From CAZBBB01 sp964490005 (GTDB lineage Bacteria > Planctomycetota > B15-G4): a stretch of DNA of 64,000 nt. How positions within the stretch are numbered: position 1 is the first letter of the stretch; each line of letters starts with the position of its first letter. A program made the translations under genes and the position numbers. Below are positions 44,930 to 54,886 of this stretch, piece after piece. The stretch lies in NCBI GenBank assembly GCA_964490005.1, contig CAZBBB010000005.1, forward strand, positions 1-64,000. The letters are read 5' to 3'. Below the pieces are notes generated by a model that was given only the letters and a program-made list of their open reading frames with translations, had not been told where the DNA came from and ran no database searches.

Positions 44930-45996
44930 CCCGCGTCGCTCGCGTCGAGCGCGCGGCGGCGCAACTGCCCGCAGGCCACGCCGACGTCCCGGCCGCGCGG
45001 TCGGCGCACCGTCACGGCGATCTTCGCCTCGCGCAGGACGTCCGCGAAACGCTCGACGCGCGCCGCGTCGGGCGCCTGCAGGTCGATCGTGTCGACGGCG
45101 TTCCAGGGGATCAGGTTCACGGCGATCGGCAGGCCGCGCAGCAGGCGCACGAACTGCCGCGCGGTGGCCTCGTCGTCGTTGATGCCGGCGAGCACGACGA
45201 CCTCGGCCGTCAGCCGCCGGCCGCTGGCCTGGAAGCGTTCCAGCGCGGCCTGCAGCGTGGCCGCCAGGTCCGAGCGCCCCAGTCCCGGCATGAGCGCCGC
45301 GCGCGCCTCGTCGCCGGGCAGGTGCAGCGAGAGCGCGAGGTTGAACGGGATGGGATTGCGCGCGAGCTGCCGCACGGCGGCGGGGTGGCCCACGGTGGAG
45401 ATCGTGATGCGCCGCGCGCCGATGCCCAGTCCCTCGGGCGAGGTCATGACCTGCAGCGCCTGCTCGACCGCCTTGAGGTTGTGCGTGGGCTCGCCCGAGC
45501 CCATGAACACGTAGTTGGTCAGCGGCAATCCGGGCCGCGCGTCGCGCGTGACCAGGATCTGCTCGAGGATCTCGCCCGCCGACAGGTTGCGTTCGACCCC
45601 GTCGAGCCCGCTGGCGCAGAAGCGGCAGGCCACCGCGCAGCCGACCTGGCTCGAGAGGCACAGCGTGTGGCGCTCGCCGTCGGGGATGCTCACCGACTCG
45701 ATCACGCGGCCGTCGTCGAGGCGGGTGAGCAGTCCCCAGGTGCCGTCGCGGCTCTCGTGGACGCGCTCGAGCCGCCCGCGACGCACGCGCCAGGCGGCAT
45801 CGGCCGCCGCGCGCAGCGGGAGCGACAGGTCGCTCATCTCGGCGAAGGAGGACGCGCCGCGCTCGTACACCCAGCGGCGCACGCTCTTGGGCGTGTAGGC
45901 GCGCGCGCCGGGCAGCTGCGCCAGCGCCGCCCAACCTTCGGGCGGCAGGTCGGTCAGGGCCGGCCGCGCCTCGACCGGGCGGTCGCCGTCCGCCAC
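44926..45996 (-). CDS. rlmN: 23S rRNA (adenine2503-C2) methyltransferase RlmN
   Basis: RlmN methylates A2503 of 23S rRNA, and A37 of some tRNAs, by a radical SAM mechanism. The 356-residue protein has an N-terminal accessory domain (YTPKSVRRWVYERGASSF), the cluster motif CAVACRFC near residue 117 and YVFMGSGEPTHNL. The C-terminal Cys of the catalytic pair is in VACGQLR. These features separate RlmN/Cfr from other radical SAM enzymes. It starts 7 bases after the clpX stop, so it probably belongs to the tig-clpP-clpX-rlmN unit. Confidence 0.92.
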   Translation of the reverse strand: MADGDRPVEARPALTDLPPEGWAALAQLPGARAYTPKSVRRWVYERGASSFAEMSDLSLPLRAAADAAWRVRRGRLERVHESRDGTWGLLTRLDDGRVIESVSIPDGERHTLCLSSQVGCAVACRFCASGLDGVERNLSAGEILEQILVTRDARPGLPLTNYVFMGSGEPTHNLKAVEQALQVMTSPEGLGIGARRITISTVGHPAAVRQLARNPIPFNLALSLHLPGDEARAALMPGLGRSDLAATLQAALERFQASGRRLTAEVVVLAGINDDEATARQFVRLLRGLPIAVNLIPWNAVDTIDLQAPDAARVERFADVLREAKIAVTVRRPRGRDVGVACGQLRRRALDASDAG

Positions 45997-46003
45997 CGGT
46001 GCC

Positions 46004-47326
<1,323 letters not shown>

Positions 47327-47372
47327 CGTCGCCTCGTCGGTTGTAGAGCCCCGCGCGCCCTGCCCGGGCGCG

Positions 47373-47978
47373 TCAGGCAGTCTGCACCGGCTTGATGATC
47401 TCGTCCACCACGCCGTAGGCCACGGCCGCCTCGCCGTCGAGGTAGCAGTCGCGATCGGTGTCCTTCTCGACCTTCTTGAGCGGCTGCCCCGAGTGCTTCG
47501 CGATGATCGCGTTGAGCGTGCCCTTGAGCTTGATGATCTCGTCGGCCTGGATGCGGATGTCGGCCGCGGTGCCGCCCGCGCCGCCCCAGGGCTGGTGGAT
47601 CATCACCCGGCCGTTGGGAAGCATGTGGCGCTTGCCCTTCGTGCCCGCCATGAGCAGCACGGCGCCCATGCTGGCGGCCTGTCCGATGCAGAACGTGGCG
47701 ATCTTGCACGAGACGTGCTGCATCGCGTCGTAGATCGCCAGGCCGGCCGTGACCGAGCCGCCGGGCGAGTTGATGTAGATGTTGATGTCCTGCGAGCGGT
47801 TCTCGGTCTCGAGGAACAGCAGCTGCGCGACGACCGCGTTGGCCACGTGGTCGTCGATGGCCGTGCCGATGAACACGATGCGGTCCTCGAGCAGGCGGCT
47901 GTAGATGTCGTAGGCGCGCTCGCCGCGTCCGGTCTTCTCGATGACGTAGGGGATCGGGTAGTAGGCACCGGACGCCAT
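47373..47978 (-). CDS. clpP: ATP-dependent Clp protease proteolytic subunit ClpP
   Basis: ClpP is the serine protease barrel of the ClpXP and ClpAP machines. The 201-residue protein carries the catalytic triad: Ser in GQAASMGAV, His in MIHQPWGG and Asp in DTDRDCYL. The N-terminal propeptide is short, as usual. It lies between tig and clpX on the same strand with short spacers. No second clpP is seen here. Confidence 0.97.
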   Translation of the reverse strand: MASGAYYPIPYVIEKTGRGERAYDIYSRLLEDRIVFIGTAIDDHVANAVVAQLLFLETENRSQDINIYINSPGGSVTAGLAIYDAMQHVSCKIATFCIGQAASMGAVLLMAGTKGKRHMLPNGRVMIHQPWGGAGGTAADIRIQADEIIKLKGTLNAIIAKHSGQPLKKVEKDTDRDCYLDGEAAVAYGVVDEIIKPVQTA

Positions 47979-48041
47979 GGGGGGCGACTCCTGGGGGAGG
48001 GGTTCTCGGGGGGCCGGGCGCGGGCGCCCGGCGGGGGGGCT

Positions 48042-49367
48042 TCAGGCGGATGCGGGGGCGACGGGGGGCGGCGCGGTCTCGGTGATGGCCGCCCGCTCGC
48101 GCAGCCAGGCGCGCGTCTTCTTCTCGGTGACCTGCGCGGCGACGTCGGCCAGCCAGCCTTCGCGCCGCGCGGCCTGCAGCAGTTCGTCGGGCGCCAGCTG
48201 CTGCCCGACCGCGAGCTGGCGCACCTCGGCCTCGGCCTCGTCCGCCGTCGCGCCGAGCGTGCGCTCGCGCGCGATGCGCGAGAAGACGAAGGACAGCGCC
48301 AGCGCGCGGCGCGTCGCGGCCGCGACCTGCTCGCGCCGCTCCTCGGCCTTGTGGTGGGCCTCCTCCGAGCCGAGGCCCTGCTCGTCGACCATGCGGTGCG
48401 CGATCTCGTGCACGCGCCGGTCGATGGCGCGCGCCGTGAGGCGTTCGGGCAGCTCGAAGGTGTGCAGCGCGAGCAGCCGGTCCTCGATGGCGCGGTCGGC
48501 GTAGTCGTCGCGCGCCTTGGCGCGCTGCAGCTCGAGTTGCTCGCGGATGCGCCCGCGCAGCTCGTCCTCGGAAGCCACGCCGAAGCGGCCGAGCAGGTCG
48601 GCGTCGAGCGCGGCGGGCTGCAGGGTCTGCAGGCGGTCGATCCGGATCGTGAGGGCCGCGCGGCGACCCGCGAGCGCCTCGGGCTTGAAGTGCGCGGGCA
48701 GGTCGGCCTCGAGCTCCACCGTCTCGCCCGTCTTGCGGCCGGCGAAGGCGGCGCCCGAGCCCGGGACGAGCATGCCGTCCACGATGTCGTGGCGGGCCAG
48801 GATCGCGCACTCGGGCCGCGGCTCCTGCGCGACGCCGTCGACCACGTAGGTGATCGTGGCCGTCAGGACGGCTTCGGCGTCGGCGGCCGCGTCGGCGGGC
48901 GCCTCGACCAGGCTGCCGGCCTGGCGGCGCAAGCGCAGCACCTCGGACGCGATCATCTCGTCGGTCACGGGCGGCAGCGGCACCTCGACCTGCAGGCCCT
49001 CGACCGCGCCGAGTTCGAAGGGCGGGACGATCTCGACGCTGAGCTCGAAGGTGAAGGGGCCCGTGCCGTCGTCGAGCAGCCGCTCGAGGTTCAGCTCGGG
49101 GTCGCCCACCGGCGCGATGCCGTGCTCGGCGACGGCGGCCTGGAAGGCCTCGTTCATGACCTGCCGGCGCACGTCCTCGGCGATCGACTTGCCGTGCGTG
49201 CGCTTGACCAGCTCGAGCGGCGCCTTGCCCGCGCGGAAGCCCTTGAAGTTCGAGCGGGCCGCGACCGTGCGCACCTGCGCGTCGAAGGCCGACTGCAGCC
49301 GGCTGCGTTCGATCGTGAAGCTGAGGGTGCGGCGGCACGGGCCGTCGACGGTGAGCTGGCAGGACAT
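48042..49367 (-). CDS. tig: trigger factor (ribosome-associated chaperone)
   Basis: Trigger factor binds the ribosome exit tunnel and shelters nascent chains. The 441-residue protein has the ribosome-binding domain with the signature SNFKGFRAGKAPLELV (near residue 40), a peptidyl-prolyl isomerase-like domain (FAGRKTGETVELEADLP) and a long helical C-terminal domain. The ATG at 49367 was chosen over one 22 codons upstream because it starts at the family's usual first strand and leaves room for the promoter upstream. Confidence 0.92.
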   Translation of the reverse strand: MSCQLTVDGPCRRTLSFTIERSRLQSAFDAQVRTVAARSNFKGFRAGKAPLELVKRTHGKSIAEDVRRQVMNEAFQAAVAEHGIAPVGDPELNLERLLDDGTGPFTFELSVEIVPPFELGAVEGLQVEVPLPPVTDEMIASEVLRLRRQAGSLVEAPADAAADAEAVLTATITYVVDGVAQEPRPECAILARHDIVDGMLVPGSGAAFAGRKTGETVELEADLPAHFKPEALAGRRAALTIRIDRLQTLQPAALDADLLGRFGVASEDELRGRIREQLELQRAKARDDYADRAIEDRLLALHTFELPERLTARAIDRRVHEIAHRMVDEQGLGSEEAHHKAEERREQVAAATRRALALSFVFSRIARERTLGATADEAEAEVRQLAVGQQLAPDELLQAARREGWLADVAAQVTEKKTRAWLRERAAITETAPPPVAPASA

Positions 49368-49404
49368 CCCTGGACGGACTCCGGAGGCGGCAAGCGGAGG
49401 GGCT

Positions 49405-49433
49405 ATCGTCCACCCGGCCCGCGCGCGTATCAA
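49405..49433 (-). promoter_or_regulatory. sigma-70-like promoter of tig-clpP-clpX-rlmN
   Basis: On the minus strand TTGATA (49433-49428) is followed after 17 bases by GACGAT (49410-49405). A start about 7 bases further would give a leader of roughly 30 bases before the tig ATG. Confidence 0.5.
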
Positions 49434-49476
49434 GAGCGGGCGCTCTGCCGGCTGGCTCGGCGACCCCGTCGCTCTC

Positions 49477-49482
49477 TAGAAT
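49477..49482 (+). promoter_or_regulatory. -10 element TAGAAT before lysS, probable leaderless start
   Basis: TAGAAT ends 7 bases before the lysS ATG. The bases between (CGGCCCG) resemble those between TACAAT and the GTG at 37567 (CGGCGC). Confidence 0.45.
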
Positions 49483-49489
49483 CGGCCCG

Positions 49490-50998
49490 ATGGACGCTCC
49501 TGCCGATCGCGTGGTCAAGCTGGAGCGCCTCCGCGAGGCGGGCGTCGAGGCCTACCCGGCGGGGCACCCGCTGCTCGCGCGGCGCAAGTCCATCGCCGAG
49601 GCCCAGCGGGCCCGCGAGCGCTGGGTCGCGCGCGCCGAGAAGGACGGCCGCAGCCCCGAGGCCTCCGACGGCCCGCGCGTGGTCGTCGCCGGTCGCGTCG
49701 TCGCGCTGCGCGACCACGGCAACAGCCAGTTCATCGACGTGCGCGACGCCAGCGGGCGCTGCCAGGTCTTCGTGCGCCGCAAGGACGTCGGGCAACGCCA
49801 CTTCGACCGCCTCAAGGAAGGTCTCGACCTGGGCGACATCGTCGTCGCCGCGGGCCCCTTCGGCCGCACGCGCATGGGCGAGCTGTCGGTCTTCGCGCGC
49901 AAGATCGCGCTGCTGACGAAGTCCCTGGCCGTCCCGCCGACCGAGTGGTACGGGCTGGCCGACGTCGAGCTGCGCTCGCGCCGCCGCTACGCCGACCTGA
50001 TCGCCAACGAGGACTCGCGGCGGCGCTTCCGCGCGCGCTCGGGCATCGTCACGGCGCTGCGCCGCTTCCTCGATCTGGAGGGCTTCCTCGAGGTCGAGAC
50101 GCCGCTGCTGCACGCCATCGCCGGCGGCGCGGCGGCGCGCCCCTTCATCACGCACCACAACGCGCTCGACCTCGACCTCTACCTGCGCGTGGCGCCCGAG
50201 CTGTTCCTCAAGCGCCTGCTCGTCGGCGGCTTCGAGAAGGTCTTCGAGATCGGCCGCAACTTCCGCAACGAAGGCCTCTCGCCGCGGCACAATCCCGAGT
50301 TCACGATGTGCGAGGCCTACTGGGCCTACGCGCGCGCGAGCGACTGGATGGACGGCCTGCAGCGCCTGCTGCCGCGACTGGCGGAGGAGCACGGCGCGCG
50401 CGCCGAGGGCGAGAGCGGTCCGCGCGTGCGCCGCGGCGAGCTGCTGCTCGACTTCACGCCGCCCTTCGCGCGGCGCAGCTTCGCCGAGCTGCTGGCCGAG
50501 CACGCGCAGGCCGACCTGTTCGACCGCGCCTCGCTGCAGGCCGCCTGCGCCCGCGCGGGCCTGCCGGACGCGGGCCGCCGCGACGAGCAGCTCGCCGACG
50601 ACCTCTTCGGCCACTTCGTCGAGGGGCGCCTGCTGCAACCCACCTTCGTGACCGACTTCCCGATCGCGTCGAGCCCGCTCGCCAAGGCCTCCCCGGAGGA
50701 CCCGCGCGTCGCCGAGCGCTTCGAGCTGTACGTGGCCGGGATGGAGCTGGCCAATGCCTTCTCCGAGCTCAACGACCCGGCCGAGCAGCTCGCGCGCTTC
50801 GAAGCCCAGGTCGCGCAGCGCGATCCCGAACTGCCCGCCGAGGTCGATCACGACTACGTCACGGCGCTGCAGCACGGCCTGCCGCCCGCGGCCGGCATCG
50901 GCATCGGCGTCGACCGGCTGGTGATGCTGCTCACGGGCGCCGAATCGATCCGCGACGTGCTGCTGTTCCCGCTGCTGCGGCCGGCCGGCGGCGCCTGA
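49490..50998 (+). CDS. lysS: lysyl-tRNA synthetase, class II
   Basis: LysS charges tRNA-Lys. The 502-residue protein has the OB-fold anticodon-binding domain (VVVAGRVVALRDHGNSQFID), class II motif 1 (RSGIVTALRRFLDLEGFLEV), motif 2 (FEIGRNFRNEGLSPRHNPEF) and motif 3 (GIGIGVDRLVMLLTG). The length fits full LysS rather than the short EpmA paralogue. It is followed at once by lolC and lolD, an arrangement also known in other diderms. Confidence 0.96.
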   Translation: MDAPADRVVKLERLREAGVEAYPAGHPLLARRKSIAEAQRARERWVARAEKDGRSPEASDGPRVVVAGRVVALRDHGNSQFIDVRDASGRCQVFVRRKDVGQRHFDRLKEGLDLGDIVVAAGPFGRTRMGELSVFARKIALLTKSLAVPPTEWYGLADVELRSRRRYADLIANEDSRRRFRARSGIVTALRRFLDLEGFLEVETPLLHAIAGGAAARPFITHHNALDLDLYLRVAPELFLKRLLVGGFEKVFEIGRNFRNEGLSPRHNPEFTMCEAYWAYARASDWMDGLQRLLPRLAEEHGARAEGESGPRVRRGELLLDFTPPFARRSFAELLAEHAQADLFDRASLQAACARAGLPDAGRRDEQLADDLFGHFVEGRLLQPTFVTDFPIASSPLAKASPEDPRVAERFELYVAGMELANAFSELNDPAEQLARFEAQVAQRDPELPAEVDHDYVTALQHGLPPAAGIGIGVDRLVMLLTGAESIRDVLLFPLLRPAGGA

Positions 50999-51000
50999 TC

Positions 51001-52344
51001 GTGTACCGGCTCTTCCTCGCGCGGCGCTACATGCTCAGCCGGCCGGTGAGCTGGCTGGCGATGGGCGCGATCGCGATCGCGGTCGGCGCGCTGATCGTCG
51101 TGGTCTCGGTGATGAACGGCTTCCTCGAGGAGACGCGGCGCATCGTGCGCGGCACGACCGCCGACGTGATCGTCCTGCCGCTGCAGGCCATCGACGGGCC
51201 GCCCGCGCGGCGCGAGCGCTACGAGTCCGTCGTGCGCGGCCTGTCGGGCGTGAGCGACGTGTGCTCGCGGCTCGTGCGTCCCGCGGTGCTCAAGGTCGAG
51301 GGCTCGGACAACGTCACGGCCGGCGACTCGCTGTTCGCCGAGCTGAACATGGTCGTGGTGCTGGGCGTCGACGTCGAGACCGAGCTGCGCGTCACCGGGC
51401 TGGCGGGCTACCTCGACGCGGTCGAGGAGGAGCGCTGGCGCGTCGGCGACGCGAGCCGGCCCTTCCACCTGCCGCGCACGTCGATCCTCGACCGGCGTCT
51501 GCACAACGCCGACCTGCCGCGCGTGCTCGTGGGCGCGCCGCGCATGAAGGCGCTGCGCCTCACGCGCGGGCAGGCGCTGCAGATCGTGACCTTCCCGGAC
51601 GGACAGAACCTGAGCGGCGACACCTTCCGCTCGGCCACCGAGACCTTCGTCATCGCGGGCGCCTTCGAGACCGGGCACCACACCTTCGACATGGGCAACA
51701 TCTTCGTCGAGACGCAGGCCTTCAAGGCCTGGACGGGCACGCGGCAGGAGTTCTCCGAGCTGTACGCCACGGTGGCCGACCCCGGCCAGCTCGACGCGAC
51801 GCGCGCCGCCATCGACCTCGCGCTCGGCGCGGCGGGCGAGCCCGCGCACGTCGAGTCGTGGACCGACCGTCACCGCGTGTACCTCGGCGCCGTGCAGAAC
51901 GAGCGCAACATCCTGGCCTTCGTGCTCGCGCTGTTCGTGCTGCTGACCTGCACGATCACCTTCTCGATGCTCACGATGATGGTGCAGGAGAAGACGCGCG
52001 ACATCGGCATCCTCTCGGCGATGGGCGCCTCGTCGGGCGGCGTGGGTTCGGTGTTCGCCGTGGCGGGGGCCTGGGTGGCGGGAGCCGGCGGGCTGCTGGG
52101 CCTCGGCGCGGGCACGCTCGTCGCGCTCAACGTCGACAACGTGAAGAACTGGATCGAGTCGACCTTCGGCATCCAGATCTTCCGCAGCGACATCTACGCC
52201 TTCAACACGATCCCGAGCAGCGTCGACCACGCCCTCGACGCCTCGATCTGGCTGCTGACGACCCTGTTCTCGATCCTGATCTGCCTCGTGCCGGCCCTGC
52301 GGGCCGCGCGCCTCGATCCCGTGGACGCGTTGCGCCATGAATGA
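51001..52344 (+). CDS. lolC: lipoprotein-releasing permease, LolC/LolE family
   Basis: The 447-residue protein has the FtsX/MacB-like plan: an N-terminal membrane helix (LAMGAIAIAVGALIVVVSVM), a large periplasmic domain (residues about 50-280) and three C-terminal helices (NILAFVLALFVLLTCTITF onwards). The N-terminal LFLARRYMLSRP is typical of LolC/E. It should extract outer-membrane lipoproteins from the inner membrane, with LolD as ATPase. It starts at a GTG two bases after the lysS stop. Only one permease gene is present, so it may act as a homodimer. Confidence 0.85.
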   Translation: MYRLFLARRYMLSRPVSWLAMGAIAIAVGALIVVVSVMNGFLEETRRIVRGTTADVIVLPLQAIDGPPARRERYESVVRGLSGVSDVCSRLVRPAVLKVEGSDNVTAGDSLFAELNMVVVLGVDVETELRVTGLAGYLDAVEEERWRVGDASRPFHLPRTSILDRRLHNADLPRVLVGAPRMKALRLTRGQALQIVTFPDGQNLSGDTFRSATETFVIAGAFETGHHTFDMGNIFVETQAFKAWTGTRQEFSELYATVADPGQLDATRAAIDLALGAAGEPAHVESWTDRHRVYLGAVQNERNILAFVLALFVLLTCTITFSMLTMMVQEKTRDIGILSAMGASSGGVGSVFAVAGAWVAGAGGLLGLGAGTLVALNVDNVKNWIESTFGIQIFRSDIYAFNTIPSSVDHALDASIWLLTTLFSILICLVPALRAARLDPVDALRHE

Positions 52345-53083
52345 GACCGTCGACGCGCCGCAGTCCGCGCCGGCCGCCGCGCCGCCGCCGCCCGTGCTCA
52401 GCGCGCGCGCCCTGCAGCGCCGCTTCCGCTCGGGCCGCGAGACGATCGAGATCCTGCGCGGCGTGGACGTCGACCTGCGCAGCGGCGAGTCCGTCGCGAT
52501 CATGGGGCGCTCGGGCGCCGGCAAGAGCACGCTGCTGCACCTGCTCGGGCTGCTCGACCGCCCCGACGGCGGCACGCTGAGCGTCGACGGCGTGCAGACG
52601 GTGGGCCTCTCGCGCGCGGCGCGCTCGCGCCTGCGCAACCGCCATGTCGGCTTCGTGTTCCAGTTCTACCACCTGCTGCCGGAACTGAACGCGCTCGAGA
52701 ACGCGGTCCTGCCGCGGATGATCGCGCAGGGCTCGCTGCCCTGGCTGACGGGCGGACGGGCGGCCGCGCTGGCCGACGGGCGCAGGCTGCTCGAGACGCT
52801 GGGCCTGGAAGGACGGCTCGCGCACCGGCCCGGCAAGCTCTCGGGCGGCGAGCGGCAGCGCGTCGCCATCGCGCGCGCGCTCGTGTGCCGCCCGCGCCTG
52901 CTGCTGTGCGACGAACCCACCGGCAACCTCGACGAGCGCACCAGCGAGGTCATCGCCGATCAGCTCTTCGCGCTCGGGCGGCAACTCGGCCACACGCTCG
53001 TGCTCGTCACGCACGACCCCGACCTGGCGGCGCGGGCCGACCGCACGCTGGTCCTGCACGAAGGGCGCCTGGAGCCCGCCTGA
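52337..53083 (+). CDS. lolD: lipoprotein-releasing ATPase LolD
   Basis: The 248-residue ABC ATPase has Walker [10 protein letters not shown] (near residue 57), Q-loop [15 protein letters not shown], signature LSGGERQR, Walker [14 protein letters not shown] and the switch His in VTHD. The pattern after the Q-loop is typical of the LolD/MacB/FtsE group. It overlaps lolC by 8 bases. The N-terminal Ala/Pro-rich stretch of 15 residues is an extra. Confidence 0.92.
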   Translation: MNETVDAPQSAPAAAPPPPVLSARALQRRFRSGRETIEILRGVDVDLRSGESVAIMGRSGAGKSTLLHLLGLLDRPDGGTLSVDGVQTVGLSRAARSRLRNRHVGFVFQFYHLLPELNALENAVLPRMIAQGSLPWLTGGRAAALADGRRLLETLGLEGRLAHRPGKLSGGERQRVAIARALVCRPRLLLCDEPTGNLDERTSEVIADQLFALGRQLGHTLVLVTHDPDLAARADRTLVLHEGRLEPA

Positions 53084-53103
53084 GAGCGGGCCGGGGGGAG
53101 GAC

Positions 53104-53122
53104 GGGGCCGCGGGACGGCCCC
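53104..53122 (+). terminator. GC-rich hairpin after lolD
   Basis: A perfect 7-bp stem with a 5-base loop (GGGGCCG and CGGCCCC) starts 20 bases after the lolD stop. No T-tract follows. A second GC-rich inverted repeat lies at about 53181-53207. Together they probably end lysS-lolC-lolD transcription. Confidence 0.4.
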
Positions 53123-53230
53123 CGGGCCTTCACCGCGCCTCGGGCGATCGGGGGCGCGGCGGGGCCCGGATCGAGGAACGGCGCCGGGGCCGGCCCCCCC
53201 CGGGCGCGGGGGGCCTTCGCGATTCAGGGC

Positions 53231-53258
53231 TCAACTCGCCCCGTCCGGAATCCGACTC
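53231..53258 (+). promoter_or_regulatory. FliA/WhiG-type promoter element before the pilin-fold-like gene
   Basis: TCAACTC at 53231 is followed by TCCGACTC at 53251-53258, with 16 bases between TCAA and TCCGACTC. It is nearly identical along its length to the element at 59071-59098. A transcript would begin about 28 bases before the ATG. Confidence 0.55.
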
Positions 53259-53291
53259 CCCCTGAGCCTTCCCGCGCGCAGGACTCCCACG

Positions 53292-53849
53292 ATGCCCACT
53301 CCCATGACGCTCACGCCCCCGCGCTGGCGCGCGCTGACCCTGCTCGGTACGGGCGTCGCCCTGACCCTGCTGCTGGGGTCTTCGGGAGTGCTCTCGCCGG
53401 ACACCGGCACCGCCGAGGCGCGCGAACTGCGCGCCATCGTGCTCGAGGACCGCGACCGGCTCGAGCGCGCGGTGCGCGACTTCACGGCCGACACCGGGAC
53501 CTTTCCGACGGCCGTCTTCGACCTGTCGGAGGGCTACGACGGCGGGCTCTCCGACCCGCTCTACGTGCCGCGCACCGTCGCGGCCGACTGGCAGGGACCG
53601 TATCTGCGCCCGCGGCTCACGCGGCCCACGCGCTCCTCCTTCTGGAGCCTCGCCGAGCCGTGCTCGATGCAGGACGAGGACGGCGACGCCCAGCCCGACG
53701 AACTGTGGGGCCGTCTGCACCGCGGCTACGGCGAGATCGACGATGCGCTCGCGAACTGGCTCGACGCGACGCTCGACGACGGCCGCCCCGAGCAGGGCCT
53801 GCTGCGCGTCACGCCCACCTGGATCTGGTTCAAGCTGATCGAGAGCTGA
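53292..53849 (+). CDS. pilin-fold-like membrane protein without prepilin cleavage motif
   Basis: The 185-residue protein has one N-terminal hydrophobic helix (ALTLLGTGVALTLLLGSSGVL), then a helix (LRAIVLEDRDRLERAVRDFT) running into DTGTFPTAVFDL and DWQGPYLRPRL. In GspG-like pseudopilins the same order occurs: long helix, TFP-type turn, then a GPY strand. No Gly/Phe...Glu prepilin site is present. An acidic loop (QDEDGDAQPDE) resembles the calcium site of some pseudopilins. It is preceded by the same FliA-type element as the pseudopilin genes. It may be a pseudopilin-like inhibitor, tip or adaptor. Confidence 0.6.
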   Translation: MPTPMTLTPPRWRALTLLGTGVALTLLLGSSGVLSPDTGTAEARELRAIVLEDRDRLERAVRDFTADTGTFPTAVFDLSEGYDGGLSDPLYVPRTVAADWQGPYLRPRLTRPTRSSFWSLAEPCSMQDEDGDAQPDELWGRLHRGYGEIDDALANWLDATLDDGRPEQGLLRVTPTWIWFKLIES

Positions 53850-53891
53850 GATCCCGCCGGCTCGTGCTGGAAGCGGCCCGGGGAGCGCGCC

Positions 53892-53897
53892 TATCTT
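53892..53897 (+). promoter_or_regulatory. possible -10 TATCTT before the MORN-like gene
   Basis: TATCTT ends 7 bases before the GTG at 53905, fitting the leaderless spacing seen at several other genes here. Confidence 0.3.
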
Positions 53898-53904
53898 CGG
53901 GTGC

Positions 53905-54762
53905 GTGCGATTCGCGTCCCGCGCCCTCCTCGCCCTGCTGCCGCTCGTCGCGTCCGCGTGCATCTCGGACCGGCCCGCGCCGCTGCCGCGCGCCGTGCCG
54001 CCCGGCACCGACGGCAGCTTCCGCACCTGGTGGTCGCCGGGCGTGCTCAAGGAGGAGGGCCGCTACCTCGACGGCCTGCGCCACGGCGACGTCCGTGGCT
54101 ACCACTCCGACGGCTCGCTCGCCTTCGAGGGGCGCTTCGAGCGCGGAGCGCCGGTCGGCACGCTGCGCGAGTACGCCGAAGGCGGGCGCATCGCGCGCGT
54201 GCACGACGTGCAGCCCGGCGCCGAGGAGGGCGTGAGCACCGACTTCTGGCCCGACGGCACGCCGCGCATGCGCGCGCCCCTGCGCCGCGGGGCGCTGCAC
54301 GGGCTCGAGCAGCGCTGGCACGCCAACGGCGTCCTGGCACGCGAGGGCCGCTGGATCGACGGCGTCCCCGTGGGGCGTTTCACCGACCACGACGAGCAGG
54401 GGCGGCTCGTCAACGAGTCCTGGATGTTCCGCACGGCCGGGCAGCCGGCGGGCTGGCTCGAGACGCGCTTCGACGATCGGGGGCGGCCGCTGAGCCAGGC
54501 GCTCGTCACCCTCGTGGGCGGCGTGCCCTCGGGCCACGTCTCGATCTACCGCGAGGACGGGCGCGTCGCGTCGCGCTGCGCGACGCTCGACGGCCGGCGC
54601 GAGGGGCTGGCCTCCGAGTGGGACGAGCAGGGCGTGCTGCGCGCGCAGGGCGCCTATCGGGCCGACCTCAAGCACGGCACGTGGCGCTCGTGGGACGCCG
54701 CCGGGCGACTCGTCGAGGAACTCGAGTTCGTCGACGGCGAGCGCGTCGTGCCGCAGGGCTGA
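53905..54762 (+). CDS. MORN/YwqK-like repeat lipoprotein
   Basis: The 285-residue protein begins with a lipoprotein signal (ALLPLVASAC, Cys near residue 17). The rest is a run of about nine repeats of roughly 23 residues with the pattern G-x-Y/W-x2-G-x-x-x-G, for example LKEEGRYLDGLRHGD, LAFEGRFERGAPVG and LAREGRWIDGVPVG. These are MORN-like or YwqK-antitoxin-like hairpins forming a flat beta sheet. It is predicted to be envelope-anchored. The binding partner is unknown. No toxin gene adjoins it. Confidence 0.8.
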   Translation: MRFASRALLALLPLVASACISDRPAPLPRAVPPGTDGSFRTWWSPGVLKEEGRYLDGLRHGDVRGYHSDGSLAFEGRFERGAPVGTLREYAEGGRIARVHDVQPGAEEGVSTDFWPDGTPRMRAPLRRGALHGLEQRWHANGVLAREGRWIDGVPVGRFTDHDEQGRLVNESWMFRTAGQPAGWLETRFDDRGRPLSQALVTLVGGVPSGHVSIYREDGRVASRCATLDGRREGLASEWDEQGVLRAQGAYRADLKHGTWRSWDAAGRLVEELEFVDGERVVPQG

Positions 54763-54886
54763 GGCGCGGCCTGCGGCGGGCGCGGGCGGGGGCCCCGAAC
54801 CGCGACGCCGCGCCGCGTCGGGATTGCGCCCGCCGCCCGCAGGCGCGATTCTCGGGGCCTCTCTCCCGGAGGTCGAGCGCCGCGCC

